Assembly (NCBI GenBank): GCA_910577175.1 | Contig: CAJTLU010000009.1 | Coordinates: 99,429-163,428, forward strand | DNA length: 64,000 bases | Reading direction: 5' to 3' | Source of the DNA: an uncultured Lachnospiraceae bacterium | GTDB taxonomy: Bacteria; Bacillota; Clostridia; Lachnospirales; Lachnospiraceae | The notes under the pieces: generated by a model | Told to the model about the DNA's origin: nothing | Databases searched by the model: none | What the model saw: only the letters and a program-made list of their open reading frames with translations | Shown here: piece after piece, positions 7,651-16,891 of the stretch | How positions within the stretch are numbered: position 1 is the stretch's first letter | Layout of the letters: each line of letters begins with the position of its first letter | Program-made: the position numbers and the translations under genes

Positions 7651-8592
7651 ATGGCAGAAGTTACCGCATCTATGGTAAAAGAATTAAGAGAAATGACCAG
7701 CGCCGGTATGATGGATTGTAAGAAGGCTCTTTCTGAAACAAACGGCGATATGGATAAAGCAGTAGAATATCTGAGAGAAAAGGGTCTTGCAAAGGCAGCG
7801 AAGAAGGCAGGCAGAATTGCAGCCGAGGGTATCTGTGAGACAATAATCAGCGAGGACGGAAAGACCGCTGCAATCGTAGAAGTCAATTCCGAGACCGACT
7901 TTGTAGCAAAGAATGAGAAGTTCCGCGGTTATGTTCAGGATGTGGTTGCACAGGTGCTTACTTCAGAGGCAGGGGATATCGATGCATTCCTTGCTGAAAT
8001 CTGGGCAAAGGATACCTCGAAGACCGTTGCAGAGGAGCTTGCAGCTCAGATTGCAGTAATCGGCGAGAATATGAAAATCCGCCGTTTTGCAAAGGTAAAG
8101 GCAGAGAACGGTTTTATTGAGACCTATATCCACAGCGGCGGAAAAATCGGCGTTTTGATTGAGATGGAGGCTTCCGAGGCTGTTGCTGCGGCAAAGGAGT
8201 GTGCAAAGAATGTAGCAATGCAGATTGCTGCCATGAATCCGAAGTATATCTGCGAGGCAGATGTTGATGCGGAGTATCTTGCACATGAGAAAGAAATCAT
8301 CAAAGCGCAGATTATGAATGACCCGAAGGAGTCCCAGAAGCCGGAGAAGGTAATCGAGGGCATGATTCAGGGGCGTATCAAGAAGGAGTTAAAGGAAATC
8401 TGTCTTTTAGACCAGGTTTATGTAAGGGCAGAGGACGGAAAGCAGTCTGTAGGTCAGTATGTGGCACAGGTAGCCAAGGACAACGGCATTACCCTTGCCG
8501 TTAAGAGCATTGTCCGTTTTGAGACCGGCGAAGGCCTTGAGAAGAAGCAGGAAGACTTTGCAGCAGAGGTTGCAAAGCAGATGGGCATGTAA
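7651..8592 (+). CDS. tsf: Elongation factor Ts
   Basis: A 313-residue EF-Ts, the guanine nucleotide exchange factor for EF-Tu. The N-terminal UBA-like domain contains VKELREMTSAGMMDCKKAL and the next motif is IVEVNSETDFVAKNEKF (about residue 72). Length is slightly above the common 290-300. It follows rpsB and ends before a terminator at 8626-8668. In Bacillus pyrH would come next; here it lies 44 kb away. Confidence 0.98.
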   Translation: MAEVTASMVKELREMTSAGMMDCKKALSETNGDMDKAVEYLREKGLAKAAKKAGRIAAEGICETIISEDGKTAAIVEVNSETDFVAKNEKFRGYVQDVVAQVLTSEAGDIDAFLAEIWAKDTSKTVAEELAAQIAVIGENMKIRRFAKVKAENGFIETYIHSGGKIGVLIEMEASEAVAAAKECAKNVAMQIAAMNPKYICEADVDAEYLAHEKEIIKAQIMNDPKESQKPEKVIEGMIQGRIKKELKEICLLDQVYVRAEDGKQSVGQYVAQVAKDNGITLAVKSIVRFETGEGLEKKQEDFAAEVAKQMGM

Positions 8593-8625
8593 TATAGGCT
8601 GTAAGTAGCGCAGAAGAACAAAATT

Positions 8626-8668
8626 AACGTCCGGGGGAGAGCTTGCTCTCTTTCGGACGTTCTATTTT
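8626..8668 (+). terminator. Terminator after tsf
   Basis: AACGTCCG (8626-8633) pairs with CGGACGTT (8654-8661); GGGAGAG/CTCTC pairs inside. TATTTTT follows. Confidence 0.8.
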
Positions 8669-8694
8669 TAAAATAATGCGAGGAGTTATAAGTC

Positions 8695-9420
8695 ATGCGG
8701 ATACGAATTGCAGTGGTGGAAGATGAAGCAGAGCAGCAGGAATATGTAAGGAAAATGCTGGAGCGCTGGTCCGGGCAGAGAGGCGTGTCTGTTTCTGTGA
8801 CTCATGTCACCTGTGCGGAAGAGTATTTAATCAAATATAATCAGCCGGATACCTTTGATATTTTGTTTCTTGATGTTTGTATGAAGCAGATGAATGGTAT
8901 GGAACTGGCAAAGAAAATACGAAAATACGACAGGGAAGTGCAGATTTTGTTTCTTACCGGGATTTCCGATTATGTATTTGAAGGGTATGAAATCGGAGCG
9001 GTACGGTATCTTATGAAGCCGGTGGAACAAAATAAACTGGAAGAAGCAATGGCAGTTTGCTTAGAAAAGTTAAAGCTCAGAAGCGAGGATTATGTTTCTT
9101 TTAAATATCAGGGGGAAATCATCCGGCTGCTCCGGTCGGATATCTTATATGTTGAGGTATATGGGCATTATCTTCATATGGTGACGAAAACGGATATTTT
9201 TGAGTGGAAGGACAGCCTGCAAAGCATGAGGAAGAAGCTGGACGCAAGACGTTTTGTGGAAGCGAACCGTTCTACGATTGTGAACTTGGAATATGTAAAT
9301 AAAATTACAAGAGAAGAATGTATTCTGGAAAATGAAACACATATCCATGTCAGCAAAGGAGCGTATAAGGGCTTAAATGAAGCCTTTCTGAAGTTTTATG
9401 TCGGCTCGTGTGCAATATGA
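8695..9420 (+). CDS. LytTR-family response regulator
   Basis: A 241-residue two-component regulator of the AgrA/LytR class. The receiver domain (about 1-120) has the acidic pair E9-D10, phospho-acceptor D60 in LFLDVCMK and the conserved Lys in YLMKPVEQ. The LytTR DNA-binding domain fills about 130-235 (RFVEANRSTIVNLEYVNKI). The GHKL kinase gene follows after 26 bases, then two ABC exporter genes. LytTR regulators commonly control peptide signalling, bacteriocin or export genes; the actual targets are unknown. Confidence 0.92.
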   Translation: MRIRIAVVEDEAEQQEYVRKMLERWSGQRGVSVSVTHVTCAEEYLIKYNQPDTFDILFLDVCMKQMNGMELAKKIRKYDREVQILFLTGISDYVFEGYEIGAVRYLMKPVEQNKLEEAMAVCLEKLKLRSEDYVSFKYQGEIIRLLRSDILYVEVYGHYLHMVTKTDIFEWKDSLQSMRKKLDARRFVEANRSTIVNLEYVNKITREECILENETHIHVSKGAYKGLNEAFLKFYVGSCAI

Positions 9421-9446
9421 AACTGTAAATAAAGGAGAAGGCGCGA

Positions 9447-10097
9447 ATGTTTGGGCGGTACGAGAAAAGAATATTGGAATATCAGACGAAGGCTATGGAA
9501 AAGCAGGTGGCAGAGGTCAATGAAATCTATATGACCATGCGGGGATGGCGGCACGACTATCATAATCATCTGCAGAAGTTGAGTGCGCACCTACAGGAAG
9601 GCCAGATTGAGGAAGCCAGAAAATATATCAGGGAATTGGGAGAAAGTCTGGATGACATCAAAATAAAGTATCAGACGGGGAATGTCAGTCTGGATGCGAT
9701 ATTAAACAGTAAGCTGTCACTTGCAGAACGGGAACAGATTGAGATTCATTGTAAGGTTGAACTAGGAGAATGTCTGACGGTTTCCGATATTGATTTATGT
9801 ATTTTACTGGGAAATCTGATTGATAATGCAGTGGAGTCCTGTCAGAAGATTCGCGCAAAGGAAGAACGCTTTTTGAGAATTTATATGTGTATCCGGAAGC
9901 AGCAGATTTACATTTTTGTGACCAATGCAACGAATGAAAGCGTTCGGAAGCTGGATGACGAGTATGTTTCAAAGAAACGAGGGAACCATGGCCACGGGTT
10001 AAAGCGAATTAATATTGTGGTGGATAAATATGGTGGTTTTATTAAAAGAGCCAATGAACCGGGCGTGTTTGCAACAGAAATTATGCTTCCGCTGTAA
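9447..10097 (+). CDS. Soluble GHKL-domain sensor histidine kinase
   Basis: A 216-residue kinase of the AgrC/GHKL class with no membrane sensor domain. The H-box WRHDYHNHLQKL puts the likely phospho-acceptor at His36; the N-box NLIDNAVESC is near residue 122 and the G-box GNHGHGLKRI near residue 179. The first 30 residues are a charged helix. Partner of the upstream LytTR regulator by adjacency. The short form suggests a cytoplasmic signal, or N-terminal reduction from a membrane AgrC-like kinase. Confidence 0.9.
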   Translation: MFGRYEKRILEYQTKAMEKQVAEVNEIYMTMRGWRHDYHNHLQKLSAHLQEGQIEEARKYIRELGESLDDIKIKYQTGNVSLDAILNSKLSLAEREQIEIHCKVELGECLTVSDIDLCILLGNLIDNAVESCQKIRAKEERFLRIYMCIRKQQIYIFVTNATNESVRKLDDEYVSKKRGNHGHGLKRINIVVDKYGGFIKRANEPGVFATEIMLPL

Positions 10098-10121
10098 GGT
10101 TTCATGGGATAGATTACGTTT

Positions 10122-10156
10122 GTGCACGAAAAATTTCAATTCGTGCACTTTTTTTT
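10122..10156 (+). terminator. Terminator after the kinase gene
   Basis: Perfect 9-bp stem GTGCACGAA (10122-10130) with TTCGTGCAC (10140-10148), nine-base loop, then eight Ts. It separates the two-component pair from the ABC genes. Confidence 0.9.
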
Positions 10157-10173
10157 ATATTTTATTTGTTTTG

Positions 10174-10182
10174 TGCTAAGAT
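10174..10182 (+). promoter_or_regulatory. Possible extended -10 promoter for the ABC exporter genes
   Basis: TGCTAAGAT reads as an extended -10; no good -35 lies 17 bases upstream, only A/T-rich sequence. It is placed correctly between the kinase terminator and the first ABC gene and could need an activator such as the LytTR regulator. Confidence 0.35.
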
Positions 10183-10230
10183 GTAGAGGAAAGAATTTGA
10201 CAAGGAACAAAGTGTTGAAAGGAGAAAATT

Positions 10231-12063
10231 ATGAAGAGATATTCCTTGTTTGGAAATATCAGATATTTGTATCAGACTTTATTTAAAAAATGCGGCTGGA
10301 TGCGCTTAGGCGTACTCGGAACGATAGCGACCCATCTGGGAGGAAAAGTTTTGCAGACCGTAACGCTTTCCGCGATTATAGCAAGTATTACGGAGCAAGG
10401 AACAGAAAGGCATTTTCTGATGGTAATCAGCGGAATATTGCTATTAAATCTGGTATTTTATTATCTGAGCAGATTTATTGAAGAATGGAGTTCGTACTAT
10501 TATGAAAATACCCAGAACAGGGAATTTTTAATGCGTCTGGTGAGAAAAAGCCTGAAGGCAGATTATGAGAATGTAGAATCTCCATCCAAGCAGAGAATGC
10601 TGTTAAAGGCAACTCACGCCGTACATATGTACCGTAAGGGAGTGAATCAGATGTATGCCCATGCGCCATATGTGATTTCCAATATTCTCGGGATTGTGCT
10701 GTATGCGTTGACCATTTCCTTTATTGACTATCGTATTTTGTTTATGATTGTCGGGATGTTTGTGGTAAGCACGATGTTGGATACCTATGCCCGGAAATAT
10801 ATCGCGAATACAATGGATGAGCAGTATCGTATCTGGGGCCGTTTTTTTTATTTAAAGCAGCAGGCTACATCAGTGCCGAACGGAAAAGATATCCGGATTT
10901 ACAATATGGAAAATTGGTTTAAAAGCGGATTTGACCGGCTGGTAGGAAAAAACAGAAAATTGACTGCCGGAAAATTGAACAGGGCATATGTGTCAAAGGC
11001 TGTGTCAACGATTCTTGTAGCGGCAAGGGATATACTTGCCTATGTGATTTTAATTACGCAGGTAATTGAGGGAAGGCTTTCGATTGCCGAATTTACCCTG
11101 GGGTTAGGTGTTGTAACAGGGTTATCCGGATGGTTAACCGACATCCGTTATCAGGTCGGGCAGCTGTTAGAAGGAAATATCATGTTGTGTCAGTACCGTA
11201 AGATGATTGATTATCCGAATACCTTTCTGAGAGAAGACGGGAAATGCGTTCCAAAGGAGTGGAAGGAAGGAAAGCTTCCTGAAATAGAGTTCCGGCATGT
11301 GAGTTTTCGTTATGAAGACTGTGAGAATGATATATTAAAAGATGTAAGCTTTACCATAAGACCGGGAGAGAGGATTGCGCTGGTAGGACATAACGGTGCC
11401 GGAAAAACGACGCTTGTAAAGCTTTTATGCGGTTTTTATCATCCCACGGACGGAGAAATCTTAATCGGCGGCTGTCCTCTGGAGGAATTAAATCTCAATG
11501 AATATCAGGATTTACTGGCAACTATCTTTCAGGATGTAACTACGCTTCCGGTATCCATTGCCAGTAATATTTCAGGGAAGACAGACGAAGAGACGGATTT
11601 TCCCAAGGTACGGAGCTGTTTGGAACGTGCAGGATTGTGGAACGATATAAAGGCTTTGGAGAAGAAAGAATTAACAAGTATTTCCCAGATGTTGGACCCG
11701 GAAGGGATTCAGCTTTCCGGCGGAATGGTGCAGAAGCTGATGCTTGCCCGATGTATTTATAAAGATGCTCCGGTGCTTATTTTAGATGAGCCTACCGCAG
11801 CCCTGGACCCGATTGCGGAAAGCCGGATGTACCAGGAATATGACAAGATAACAAAGAATAAATCCGCACTGTTTATTTCCCACAGGCTGGCCAGCACAAA
11901 GTTCTGTGACAGGATTTTGTTTATGGAGCATGGGCGTATCTTAGAGGACGGGACTCACGAGGAATTGCTGGCAAAAGAAGGAAAGTATGCGGAGATGTTT
12001 GAAGTCCAGAGTGAGTATTATAAAGAAGGAGGCAGGGCAGACAATGAAGAAATATTTGCGTGA
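10231..12063 (+). CDS. ABC exporter half-transporter (permease-ATPase) 1
   Basis: A 610-residue fused exporter: about six membrane helices in residues 20-320, then an ATPase with Walker A GHNGAGKTT (about 387), signature LSGGMVQ (about 493) and Walker B VLILDEPTAALDP (about 515). No N-terminal peptidase domain is present, so it is not a leader-cleaving bacteriocin exporter. The next gene overlaps by 20 bases and encodes a second, different half-transporter, so a heterodimer is likely. Substrate unknown. Confidence 0.9.
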   Translation: MKRYSLFGNIRYLYQTLFKKCGWMRLGVLGTIATHLGGKVLQTVTLSAIIASITEQGTERHFLMVISGILLLNLVFYYLSRFIEEWSSYYYENTQNREFLMRLVRKSLKADYENVESPSKQRMLLKATHAVHMYRKGVNQMYAHAPYVISNILGIVLYALTISFIDYRILFMIVGMFVVSTMLDTYARKYIANTMDEQYRIWGRFFYLKQQATSVPNGKDIRIYNMENWFKSGFDRLVGKNRKLTAGKLNRAYVSKAVSTILVAARDILAYVILITQVIEGRLSIAEFTLGLGVVTGLSGWLTDIRYQVGQLLEGNIMLCQYRKMIDYPNTFLREDGKCVPKEWKEGKLPEIEFRHVSFRYEDCENDILKDVSFTIRPGERIALVGHNGAGKTTLVKLLCGFYHPTDGEILIGGCPLEELNLNEYQDLLATIFQDVTTLPVSIASNISGKTDEETDFPKVRSCLERAGLWNDIKALEKKELTSISQMLDPEGIQLSGGMVQKLMLARCIYKDAPVLILDEPTAALDPIAESRMYQEYDKITKNKSALFISHRLASTKFCDRILFMEHGRILEDGTHEELLAKEGKYAEMFEVQSEYYKEGGRADNEEIFA

Positions 12064-13888
12064 AGTAAAAAAGAATCTTGCTTATATTCATAAGCTTTCT
12101 CCATCTTATCTTATAATCAGCATTTCACATATGATTTTAAGGAGAGTAGAGATATTTATCACTATAATTCTCAGTGCCAGAATCATAGATATGATTTTGG
12201 ATGGAAAAGAGAAAACGGACATTTATAAGATGATGCTTTTTATGGTGGGAAGTGTTCTTGTAAGCAGTCTTATCGAACATGCGTTAGAGCATATGATGGA
12301 AATCAGATGGGGTCTGGTTTCTAACCGGAAAAACAGGGATATCGGATGCAAGGCGATGCAGCTCGATTATGAAATTCTGGAAAGAAACAGTACTATGGAG
12401 TTGATTTCCAAGGCAGACAGCAACACGGATGCCATGGAAGGAATGGGAGGATATCTTCAAAATGTAGTAAATTTGCTGGGCGCCTTTCTTGCCTGTGTGG
12501 CTGCACTGGTTACGATGAGCGGTTTGCTAACGCCTTCTGATACGACGGGAGAGGGCGTGTTATATTCCTTTTTGAACTCAAATATAAGCTATGTAACGTT
12601 ATTGCTGTGTGTATGTGCCAGCATAGCAATAAATAGCAAATGCCAGGAAAAGCAGGGGAAAATACAGTATGAAAGTTCCCAGGCACAGATCTTAAGCGGA
12701 AGAATTTATTGGTTGTTTTTCAATTTGATTAGTGATTATCCGCTAGGAAAGGATATCCGGATTTTTAAGATGCAGGATATGATTGAGAAAAGGGGCTCAC
12801 AGGAAAGAGACAAGATTGAGCAGGTGCAGAAAAAAACAATCAGGGCCGGTCTGAAAATCACCTTAGGCGAAATTCTTTCACAGAATATCTTTGTTTTTGC
12901 CGCGAACTTTTTTGTGGGTATGAAAGCAGTATATGGCATGATTAGTGTGGGTGATGTGGCAATGTACATCGGAGCCATTATTTTTTTTAGGAATGAAATC
13001 AGCAATTTGTTCAGAATCTGGATTGGACTTAAGATACACAGTACCTACCTGAAAAGCTATTCGGAATTGATGGAGATTCCAAATGAAAAATATAAAGGAA
13101 CTATTCCGGTGGAGCAGCGCCTGGACCACGAGTACGAGCTGGAGTTTAAAAATGTTTCTTTTCACTATCCGAATAGTGACAGAATGATTTTAAAGAATAT
13201 TTCCTTCCGGTTAAAAACCGGAAAGAAGCTGGCGATTGTGGGTGCAAACGGAGCAGGAAAAACAACCTTTATCAAGCTTTTGTGCAGACTTTACGACCCG
13301 ACCGGGGGAGAGATTCTGTTAAACGGCATTGATATCCGTAAATATGATTATGACGAATATATCCGGTTGTTTTCCATTGTATTTCAGGACTACAAGATAT
13401 TTTCTTTTTCCGTGGCTGAAAATGTGGCGGCGGGACCAGAGTATGACAGTGAACGGGTAAAGGAGTGTCTTAAGGAGGCAGGTATTTATGAGCGTGTCAG
13501 TCAGATGAAACATGGAATAGAAAGCAGACTGCTAAAGGATCAGCAGGACGGAGACGAAGAAGGGATTGAGATTTCCGGAGGCGAGAAGCAGAAGATAGCA
13601 TTGGCACGTGCTTTGTACCGGGATGCCCCGCTTGTCATACTAGACGAGCCTACCAGTGCGTTGGATCCTTTGGCGGAACAGGATATCTACCGGAGGTTTA
13701 ATGATATGGTTTCCAGCAAAACTGCAATTTTCATTTCCCACCGGATGAGCAGCTGTAAGTTTTGTGATGAAATCGTAGTATTCGACGATGGTAAAATTGT
13801 AGAAAACGGAACCCATGAAGAACTGGTATCCGATGCTTGCGGACTGTATCACAAGATGTGGGAAGCACAGGCACAGTATTATATGTAA
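12044..13888 (+). CDS. ABC exporter half-transporter (permease-ATPase) 2
   Basis: A 614-residue permease-ATPase fusion related to its upstream neighbour. Hydrophobic segments run through about residues 20-320; Walker A is GANGAGKTT (about 401), signature ISGGEKQKIALARAL (about 510) and Walker B LVILDEPTSALDP (about 530). ATG 12044 has GAAGGAGG just upstream inside the first gene, favouring it over an in-frame start at 11987. The canonical signature here and the altered one (LSGGMVQ) next door fit an asymmetric pair. Confidence 0.9.
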   Translation: MKKYLREVKKNLAYIHKLSPSYLIISISHMILRRVEIFITIILSARIIDMILDGKEKTDIYKMMLFMVGSVLVSSLIEHALEHMMEIRWGLVSNRKNRDIGCKAMQLDYEILERNSTMELISKADSNTDAMEGMGGYLQNVVNLLGAFLACVAALVTMSGLLTPSDTTGEGVLYSFLNSNISYVTLLLCVCASIAINSKCQEKQGKIQYESSQAQILSGRIYWLFFNLISDYPLGKDIRIFKMQDMIEKRGSQERDKIEQVQKKTIRAGLKITLGEILSQNIFVFAANFFVGMKAVYGMISVGDVAMYIGAIIFFRNEISNLFRIWIGLKIHSTYLKSYSELMEIPNEKYKGTIPVEQRLDHEYELEFKNVSFHYPNSDRMILKNISFRLKTGKKLAIVGANGAGKTTFIKLLCRLYDPTGGEILLNGIDIRKYDYDEYIRLFSIVFQDYKIFSFSVAENVAAGPEYDSERVKECLKEAGIYERVSQMKHGIESRLLKDQQDGDEEGIEISGGEKQKIALARALYRDAPLVILDEPTSALDPLAEQDIYRRFNDMVSSKTAIFISHRMSSCKFCDEIVVFDDGKIVENGTHEELVSDACGLYHKMWEAQAQYYM

Positions 13889-14081
13889 TCTCTGAACCAA
13901 AGACCAAAAGACCTATGGATAACTATCTGATTTGAAGCCGGCGTGGACTTCCGGTAAAACATATACTGAAAAAAGTATGTAGCCTAAATGAAGTTTAGCG
14001 CTGAGTGGTCTGTCATTTCGTTTGTATCATTGTAATCATGTGGCAATTGAATAAACGCTGCACATATGAAAGGGCACACCG

Positions 14082-14116
14082 AAACAGGAAATCAAGAAAA
14101 TGTTTCCTGTTTTTTG
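14082..14116 (+). terminator. Terminator downstream of the ABC exporter operon
   Basis: Perfect 10-bp stem AAACAGGAAA (14082-14091) with TTTCCTGTTT (14103-14112), loop of 11, then a T-run. Confidence 0.85.
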
Positions 14117-14125
14117 GCGCCCATT

Positions 14126-14154
14126 TTGACATTTTGAAAAATTGCCAGTATTAT
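14126..14154 (+). promoter_or_regulatory. Consensus promoter with no gene directly behind it
   Basis: TTGACA (14126-14131), 17-base spacer, TATTAT (14149-14154). Initiation near 14161 would give a roughly 150-nt transcript before the cls promoter, or an additional long-leader cls mRNA. Confidence 0.6.
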
Positions 14155-14305
14155 TCCGTGCAAAGGGAATAGAAAGAGAGTTTGGAAAGGATATGTCACG
14201 GTCAGGGCAAAAGGAACGCTGCAAGGAAGAAAAAACTGGAAGGCGCCAAGAAGCAGGAGCAAAAAATCAAATAAATAAACTGCGGAAACCGGAACGCTTT
14301 CCGCA

Positions 14306-14334
14306 TTGACAAATCAGGAAGAATTAGGTATAGT
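14306..14334 (+). promoter_or_regulatory. Promoter of cls
   Basis: TTGACA (14306-14311), 17-base spacer, TATAGT (14329-14334). The predicted start near 14341 supports translation from ATG 14392 rather than the in-frame TTG at 14356. Confidence 0.8.
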
Positions 14335-14391
14335 GTATAAAGGAGAGATTTAGATTTGCGCTTTTCATGGGGGAGAAGCAAGGAGAACCAG

Positions 14392-15954
14392 ATGAAGATT
14401 CTTGATACTTTAAAAAAGCTACTGAAAAAGATTTTGAAAAAAGTAGTGCATCGCGTTGTAATTGTGGGACTTTTGCTTGCATTGCAGATTGGGTGGCTGG
14501 CGATTTATCTGACCCAGATGGCAGAGTATTCGCCTATTATGTCTATTATCCTGAATGTGCTTAGTTTTCTGGCGGTGCTTGCGGTTGTCAATGCAAGGGA
14601 CAATCCTTCGTATAAGCTTGCATGGGTCATCGCCATTCTTGTGTTTCCGCTGTTTGGCGGCACGATGTATCTGCTGTTTTCCGGCTGGCTTTTGTCAAAG
14701 TCGCTCCGGAAGAAGCTGGGCCGTGCGGAGAAGCAGCTTCTTCCTTTAATCAAGCAGGATGCGGAGGTATTTGAACGTCTGGAGGAGTTAGACAAGGCGG
14801 CGGCAGGACAAGCCCGGTATATTAAAGATTATGCAAAGTTTCCGGTTTGGAACGACAGTACGGCGACTTACTTCCGGAGCGGGGAGGAAAATTTCCCGGT
14901 TCTGTTAGAGGAGCTTAGAAAAGCGGAACATTTCATTTTTTTAGAATATTTTATCGTGGAAGCCGGAGAAATGTGGGACACCATCCTTGAAATATTAAAG
15001 GAAAAGGCGGCGGCAGGCGTGGATGTCCGGATGATTTATGACGACCTCGGTTCCATTTTTGTACTGCCATATCAGTATTACCGTACCTTGGAACAGTACG
15101 GAATCAAGTGCGAAGCCTTTAATAAGTTTATCCCGGTTTTTTCCCTCGTTATGAATAACCGTGACCACCGGAAGATTCTGGTGGTTGACGGGCATACTGC
15201 ATTTACCGGAGGCATCAATCTGGCAGATGAATATATTAATAAAAAGGAGAAATGCGGGTATTGGAAGGACACCGGTATTATGGTGCGGGGAGAGGCGGCA
15301 GTCAATCTGACGGTGATGTTTTTAACAATCTGGAATGCAATCCGGCCGACTGATACGAATGTTTCAAAGCTGCTTCCGCATGCCTATCACGCCGGTATTT
15401 TTAAAGGTGACGGCTATATCCAGCCGTATGGGGATTCCCCGCTTGACAGGGAAACCGTCGGGGAAAATGTGTATCTGAATATGATTGCTGCGGCGCGGGA
15501 GTATCTGTATATTTTTACGCCGTACCTGATTATTGATAATGAGATGATGACGGCGCTCTGTCTGGCTGCAAAGCGGGGGGTGGATGTCCGGATTGTGACG
15601 CCCGGGAAGCCTGACAAGAAGATGGTATTCTGGCTGACGCAGTCCTATTATGCCCAGCTGATTGAAAGCGGGGTAAAGGTGTACCGGTATCTGCCGGGCT
15701 TTATCCATGCAAAGGTATTTGTGTGCGACGATATCTATGCGACGGTAGGAACGATTAACCTTGATTACCGGAGCCTGTATCTGCATTTCGAATGTGGCGT
15801 ATTTTTAAGCCATTGCAGTGAAATTAAAAGAATCAAGGAAGATGCAGTTGATACAATAGGGCAGAGCGGGCTGGTGACCAGGGAGATGGCGCGCAAGAAA
15901 CTGCCGGTGCGTCTGGCGCAGGTCGTGCTCCGCGTGTTTGCGCCGTTACTGTAA
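14392..15954 (+). CDS. cls: Cardiolipin synthase (phospholipase D family)
   Basis: A 520-residue membrane enzyme that joins two phosphatidylglycerols to form cardiolipin. N-terminal membrane helices lie in about residues 20-105; two HKD catalytic motifs follow, HRKILVVDGHTAFTGG near 260 and HAKVFVCDDIYATVG near 438. AAGGAG sits 6 bases before ATG 14392. A phosphatidylglycerophosphate synthase gene lies 2.3 kb downstream, giving two steps of anionic lipid synthesis nearby, though interrupted by folD and rimO. Confidence 0.95.
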   Translation: MKILDTLKKLLKKILKKVVHRVVIVGLLLALQIGWLAIYLTQMAEYSPIMSIILNVLSFLAVLAVVNARDNPSYKLAWVIAILVFPLFGGTMYLLFSGWLLSKSLRKKLGRAEKQLLPLIKQDAEVFERLEELDKAAAGQARYIKDYAKFPVWNDSTATYFRSGEENFPVLLEELRKAEHFIFLEYFIVEAGEMWDTILEILKEKAAAGVDVRMIYDDLGSIFVLPYQYYRTLEQYGIKCEAFNKFIPVFSLVMNNRDHRKILVVDGHTAFTGGINLADEYINKKEKCGYWKDTGIMVRGEAAVNLTVMFLTIWNAIRPTDTNVSKLLPHAYHAGIFKGDGYIQPYGDSPLDRETVGENVYLNMIAAAREYLYIFTPYLIIDNEMMTALCLAAKRGVDVRIVTPGKPDKKMVFWLTQSYYAQLIESGVKVYRYLPGFIHAKVFVCDDIYATVGTINLDYRSLYLHFECGVFLSHCSEIKRIKEDAVDTIGQSGLVTREMARKKLPVRLAQVVLRVFAPLL

Positions 15955-16012
15955 GAGAACGGCATCCGTAAGAAGAAAAGGAAAAGAAAATAGAAAAACG
16001 GAGGAACATTTT

Positions 16013-16858
16013 ATGGCAATTCGGATTGATGGGAAGGTAATTTCCTCACAGATTAAAGAGGAATTGAAAGAGCAGGCAGAAGCATACAAAAAGCAGGGAA
16101 CCGAAATTACCCTTGCGGTTATCCAGGTCGGAAATGACCCGGCTTCGACGGTTTATGTCGGCAATAAGAAAAAGGCTTGTGAATATATCGGAATCCGTTC
16201 GCTTTCCTATGAACTGCCGGAGGAAACCACACAGAAGGAGCTGTTGGATTTAATCGGAGAGCTCAACGGGCGGAACGATGTAAACGGGATTCTGGTGCAG
16301 CTTCCGCTTCCGGCACATTTCAACGAGGAGGAGGTATTGCTTGCGATTTCCCCGTTAAAGGATGTAGACGGCTTCCACCCGGTCAACGTAGGGAACTTAA
16401 GCATTGGGAGAAAGGGCTTTGTTTCCTGCACCCCGGCAGGGGTAATCGAGCTGTTAAAGCGCACCGGGATTGCGATAGAAGGAAAAGAGTGCGTTATTCT
16501 TGGCAGAAGCAATATCGTAGGGAAGCCGATGTCGATGTTAATGCTCCGCGAGAATGCGACGGTGACGGTGTGCCATTCCAGAACGAAGAATCTGAAAGAG
16601 ATTACAAAGCGTGCGGATATTCTGATTGTGGCAATCGGCAAGCCGCGTTTTGTTACTGCGGACTATGTGAAGGAGGGAGCTGCAGTCATCGACGTGGGAA
16701 TCCACCGCGGCGCTGACGGCAAGCTTTGCGGCGATGTGGCATTTGCGGAGGTGGAGCCGGTAGCCGGAGCCATTACTCCGGTGCCGGGCGGCGTGGGACC
16801 GATGACGATTGCCATGCTGATGAAGAACTGTATGGAGAGTGTTACGCTGCAGAAGTAA
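16013..16858 (+). CDS. folD: Bifunctional methylenetetrahydrofolate dehydrogenase/cyclohydrolase
   Basis: A 281-residue FolD converting 5,10-methylene-THF to 10-formyl-THF with NADP. Seen: TVYVGNKKKACEYIGI with the catalytic Lys (about residue 55), LPLPAHFNEEEVL, the nucleotide-binding GRSNIVGKPMSMLML (about 163) and the closing PGGVGPMTIAML. ATG 16013 follows ACGGAGG. RimO starts 33 bases later in the same direction, suggesting co-transcription. Confidence 0.97.
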   Translation: MAIRIDGKVISSQIKEELKEQAEAYKKQGTEITLAVIQVGNDPASTVYVGNKKKACEYIGIRSLSYELPEETTQKELLDLIGELNGRNDVNGILVQLPLPAHFNEEEVLLAISPLKDVDGFHPVNVGNLSIGRKGFVSCTPAGVIELLKRTGIAIEGKECVILGRSNIVGKPMSMLMLRENATVTVCHSRTKNLKEITKRADILIVAIGKPRFVTADYVKEGAAVIDVGIHRGADGKLCGDVAFAEVEPVAGAITPVPGGVGPMTIAMLMKNCMESVTLQK

Positions 16859-16891
16859 AGGCACAGAAGGAAAGACATAGGAAGGGACAGT

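Larger units (their letters stand above)
13889..14355. other. 467-bp non-coding gap between ABC genes and cls
   Basis: No convincing gene. It holds one terminator (14082-14116), a consensus promoter (14126-14154), a short hairpin GCGGAAA/TTTCCGC (14282-14304) and a second consensus promoter (14306-14334). Short overlapping reading frames of 30-40 codons exist at about 14160-14310, but none has a good ribosome site. Confidence 0.6.

Noticed and set aside
10197..10202. Perfect TTGACA before the first ABC gene
   Set aside because: A -10 at the right spacing would fall on the ribosome site and no suitable hexamer is there.
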